Position numbers and translations under genes: made by a program
DNA from: Litorimonas sp964565335
Lineage (GTDB): Bacteria; Pseudomonadota; Alphaproteobacteria; Caulobacterales; Maricaulaceae
Assembly (NCBI GenBank): GCA_964565335.1
Contig: CAZMEN010000100.1
Location: 1-7,217, forward strand
Direction of reading: 5' to 3'
DNA length: 7,217 nucleotides
Notes under the pieces: generated by a model
What the model was told of the DNA's origin: nothing
The model's database searches: none
What the model saw: the letters and a program-made list of their open reading frames with translations, nothing else
Shown here: positions 6,433 through 7,217 of the stretch, piece by piece
Layout: each line of letters starts with the position of its first letter
Position numbering within the stretch: the stretch's first letter is position 1

Positions 6433-6825
6433 TTAGAGGAACTTCTTAGCTAAGCCGCCCAATCCGCCAACTGAGTCTAAGAGAGAGCCGCCACTGCTCG
6501 ATTTATCGACAAGTTGAGGCACCACATCTTTCAGCTGATTAAGCAAGGAACCTTCGTCCGTTCCGAGCTTAGCTGCGGCAGCAGAGAGTTTGTCCGCACC
6601 AAGGACGTCCTTAAGCTGATCTGCAGAGATATTTTCGTTTTTGCCATCGCCGAGCCAAGAGGAGGCGATACTGCCTAAACCTTTGGCCTGTAGACCGCTA
6701 ACCAAACTTCCTAAATCGGCCTTCTCGCCATTTCCCAGCAAGCTATCCATGACACCTCCAACGGCATCAGCGTTTCCGCCTAATTTGTCGGCCAACATGC
6801 CTTTAGCAAGATCTGCAATATTCAT
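6433..6825 (-). CDS. DUF937 / YidB family protein
   Basis: This is a 130-residue soluble protein rich in Gly, Leu, Ala and Ser, with no signal peptide, membrane span or Cys residues. The family pattern is clear: a low-complexity N-terminal part with GGVMDSLL, then the conserved core GLGSIASSWLGDGKNENISADQLKDVLG (in segments at about 49-58, 59-65 and 66-76). A helix around KLSAAAAKLGTDEGSLLNQLKDVVPQLVDK (79-108 in short pieces) and a Gly/Leu-rich tail follow. The family is widespread in proteobacteria and its biochemical role is unknown to me, so I assign none. The ATG at 6825 follows GAAAGGA (6839-6833 on the minus strand) by seven bases, a good ribosome site that fixes the start. TTGACC at 6876-6871 on the minus strand could be a -35, but a matching -10 is not evident. 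The gene ends at the shared terminator. Confidence 0.88.
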   Translation of the reverse strand: MNIADLAKGMLADKLGGNADAVGGVMDSLLGNGEKADLGSLVSGLQAKGLGSIASSWLGDGKNENISADQLKDVLGADKLSAAAAKLGTDEGSLLNQLKDVVPQLVDKSSSGGSLLDSVGGLGGLAKKFL

Positions 6826-6947
6826 CTAAATTTCCTTTCATGAAATATGACAATTACGGACATACTGGAAGGTCAATGAATAGCAACTGAATGTGTTTAA
6901 AGCTCTGCAGCACATTCGAGAGATTGATGGGTTAAATTCAGAAATAA

Positions 6948-6968
6948 TAATCCGCACTTCGCGGATTA
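6948..6968. repeat. 8-bp perfect hairpin, possible weak terminator
   Basis: TAATCCGC pairs with GCGGATTA across the five-base loop ACTTC. On the minus strand it is followed by ATTATTTC, a poor T tract, so it might end a transcript coming from the right edge. TAATCC recurs once more at 6970-6975. Confidence 0.35.
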
Positions 6969-7022
6969 AATAATCCAACCTTTTCAATTCAATAATTCAG
7001 TTTTCAACAATCATATCCCCGC

Positions 7023-7047
7023 GTGTCAAACCTGTGTCATATTACAC
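7023..7047. promoter_or_regulatory. GTGTCA direct repeat overlapping a GTGTcATATtACAC palindrome
   Basis: GTGTCA occurs at 7023 and again at 7034, eleven bases (one helical turn) apart. The second copy begins a 14-base near-perfect palindrome, GTGTcATATtACAC (one mismatched pair). Such an arrangement is what a dimeric regulator would bind, but no -35/-10 pair or gene start is visible next to it. Confidence 0.25.
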
Positions 7048-7217
7048 TTGTTCTTTTTCAGTTGGACAGGGAAGGCATGTCACCTTCTGCTGAAAGAGAC
7101 AGCGGGGCTGAGCATCACTTGTGACTGGGTGATTGTGCCGGGCCTTTTGGAGCGTGTGCCTGCCTACCGATAGTTTCTTTCAAGACTAAGGTTTTGGGGG
7201 ATTCTTGGACTGGGGTT

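Larger units (their letters stand above)
6826..7217. other. 392 bases without a supported gene
   Basis: From 6826 to about 7055 the stretch is AT-rich and looks intergenic. It carries the ribosome site and presumably the promoter of the DUF937 gene, a hairpin at 6948-6968 and a small palindrome at 7034-7047. From about 7060 the base composition becomes more GC-rich and could be a transcribed leader or the edge of a gene beyond the window. Short open frames exist: plus 7048-7170 from a TTG, plus 7077-7123 from an ATG, and minus 7216-7115 open to the edge. None has a ribosome site plus recognisable protein sequence, so I annotate no CDS. Confidence 0.6.

Noticed and set aside
7048..7170. Plus-strand frame from TTG 7048 ending ..LLERVPAYR
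   Set aside because: The translation looks superficially protein-like, but there is no ATG and no ribosome site, the upstream part is AT-rich filler sequence, and I recognise no family.
7115..7216. Minus-strand frame of 33 codons open to the right edge, possible C-terminus of a gene
   Set aside because: It is too short to separate from chance and overlaps another open frame on the plus strand. It needs the adjoining sequence.
1..7217. CRISPR array, tRNA, rRNA, insertion sequence or toxin-antitoxin pair
   Set aside because: I looked for repeated spacers, cloverleaf-like arms, transposase motifs and paired small ORFs on both strands and found none.

Overview
The window looks like a draft contig from an environmental or single-cell assembly. 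It contains two runs of ten N (1182-1191 and 2130-2139) and an abrupt junction near 880-930. From about 900 rightwards the genes suggest a moderate-GC proteobacterium, most likely an alphaproteobacterium. That placement is inference, resting on a CrtE-type prenyl synthase, a DUF1295 membrane protein, a YidB/DUF937 protein, and the absence of any rRNA or other decisive marker. The first ~900 bases use leucine codons differently (by eye, TTG for 17 of 40) and may come from another organism or a distant part of the genome.

Layout. (1) 3-932, plus strand: the C-terminal part of a polytopic membrane protein whose N-terminal end resembles CTP-dependent polyprenol/phytol/dolichol kinases. Its reading frame runs off the left edge. 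(2) 3083 down to about 890, minus strand: an apparent operon of a geranylgeranyl-diphosphate synthase-like enzyme (crtE-type), an ABC-2 exporter ATPase 5 bases downstream, and the start of an ABC-2 permease overlapping the ATPase stop by 4 bases (ATGA). The permease is cut off after about 50 codons at the junction with region 1. (3) 5314-3083, minus strand: a 743-residue nuclease that joins a complete FAN1-type protein (N-terminal domain, SAP-like, helical repeats, VRR-NUC) to a complete DEDDh (DnaQ-like) 3'-5' exonuclease. This is the most interesting gene here. (4) 5469-6335, plus strand: a DUF1295 / steroid-5-alpha-reductase-like membrane protein, best started at a GTG behind an AAGGAG ribosome site. 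(5) 6825-6433, minus strand: a DUF937/YidB protein, converging on gene 4 and sharing a bidirectional terminator with it. (6) 6826-7217: no supported gene, but an AT-rich stretch with a hairpin and a small palindrome, followed by a more GC-rich stretch that could fold as RNA.

How the genes may work together. The prenyl synthase and ABC exporter are packed tightly enough to be co-transcribed and may act on one isoprenoid-derived lipid. The FAN1-exonuclease fusion would combine a 5'-flap/5'-3' nuclease with a 3'-5' exonuclease for repair of crosslinks or branched DNA. DUF1295 and DUF937 are independent single genes. The most useful practical corrections are that the ATPase gene really ends at 1052, because the N-gap has the wrong length modulo 3, and that the 880-930 junction should not be trusted as genomic continuity without read support.
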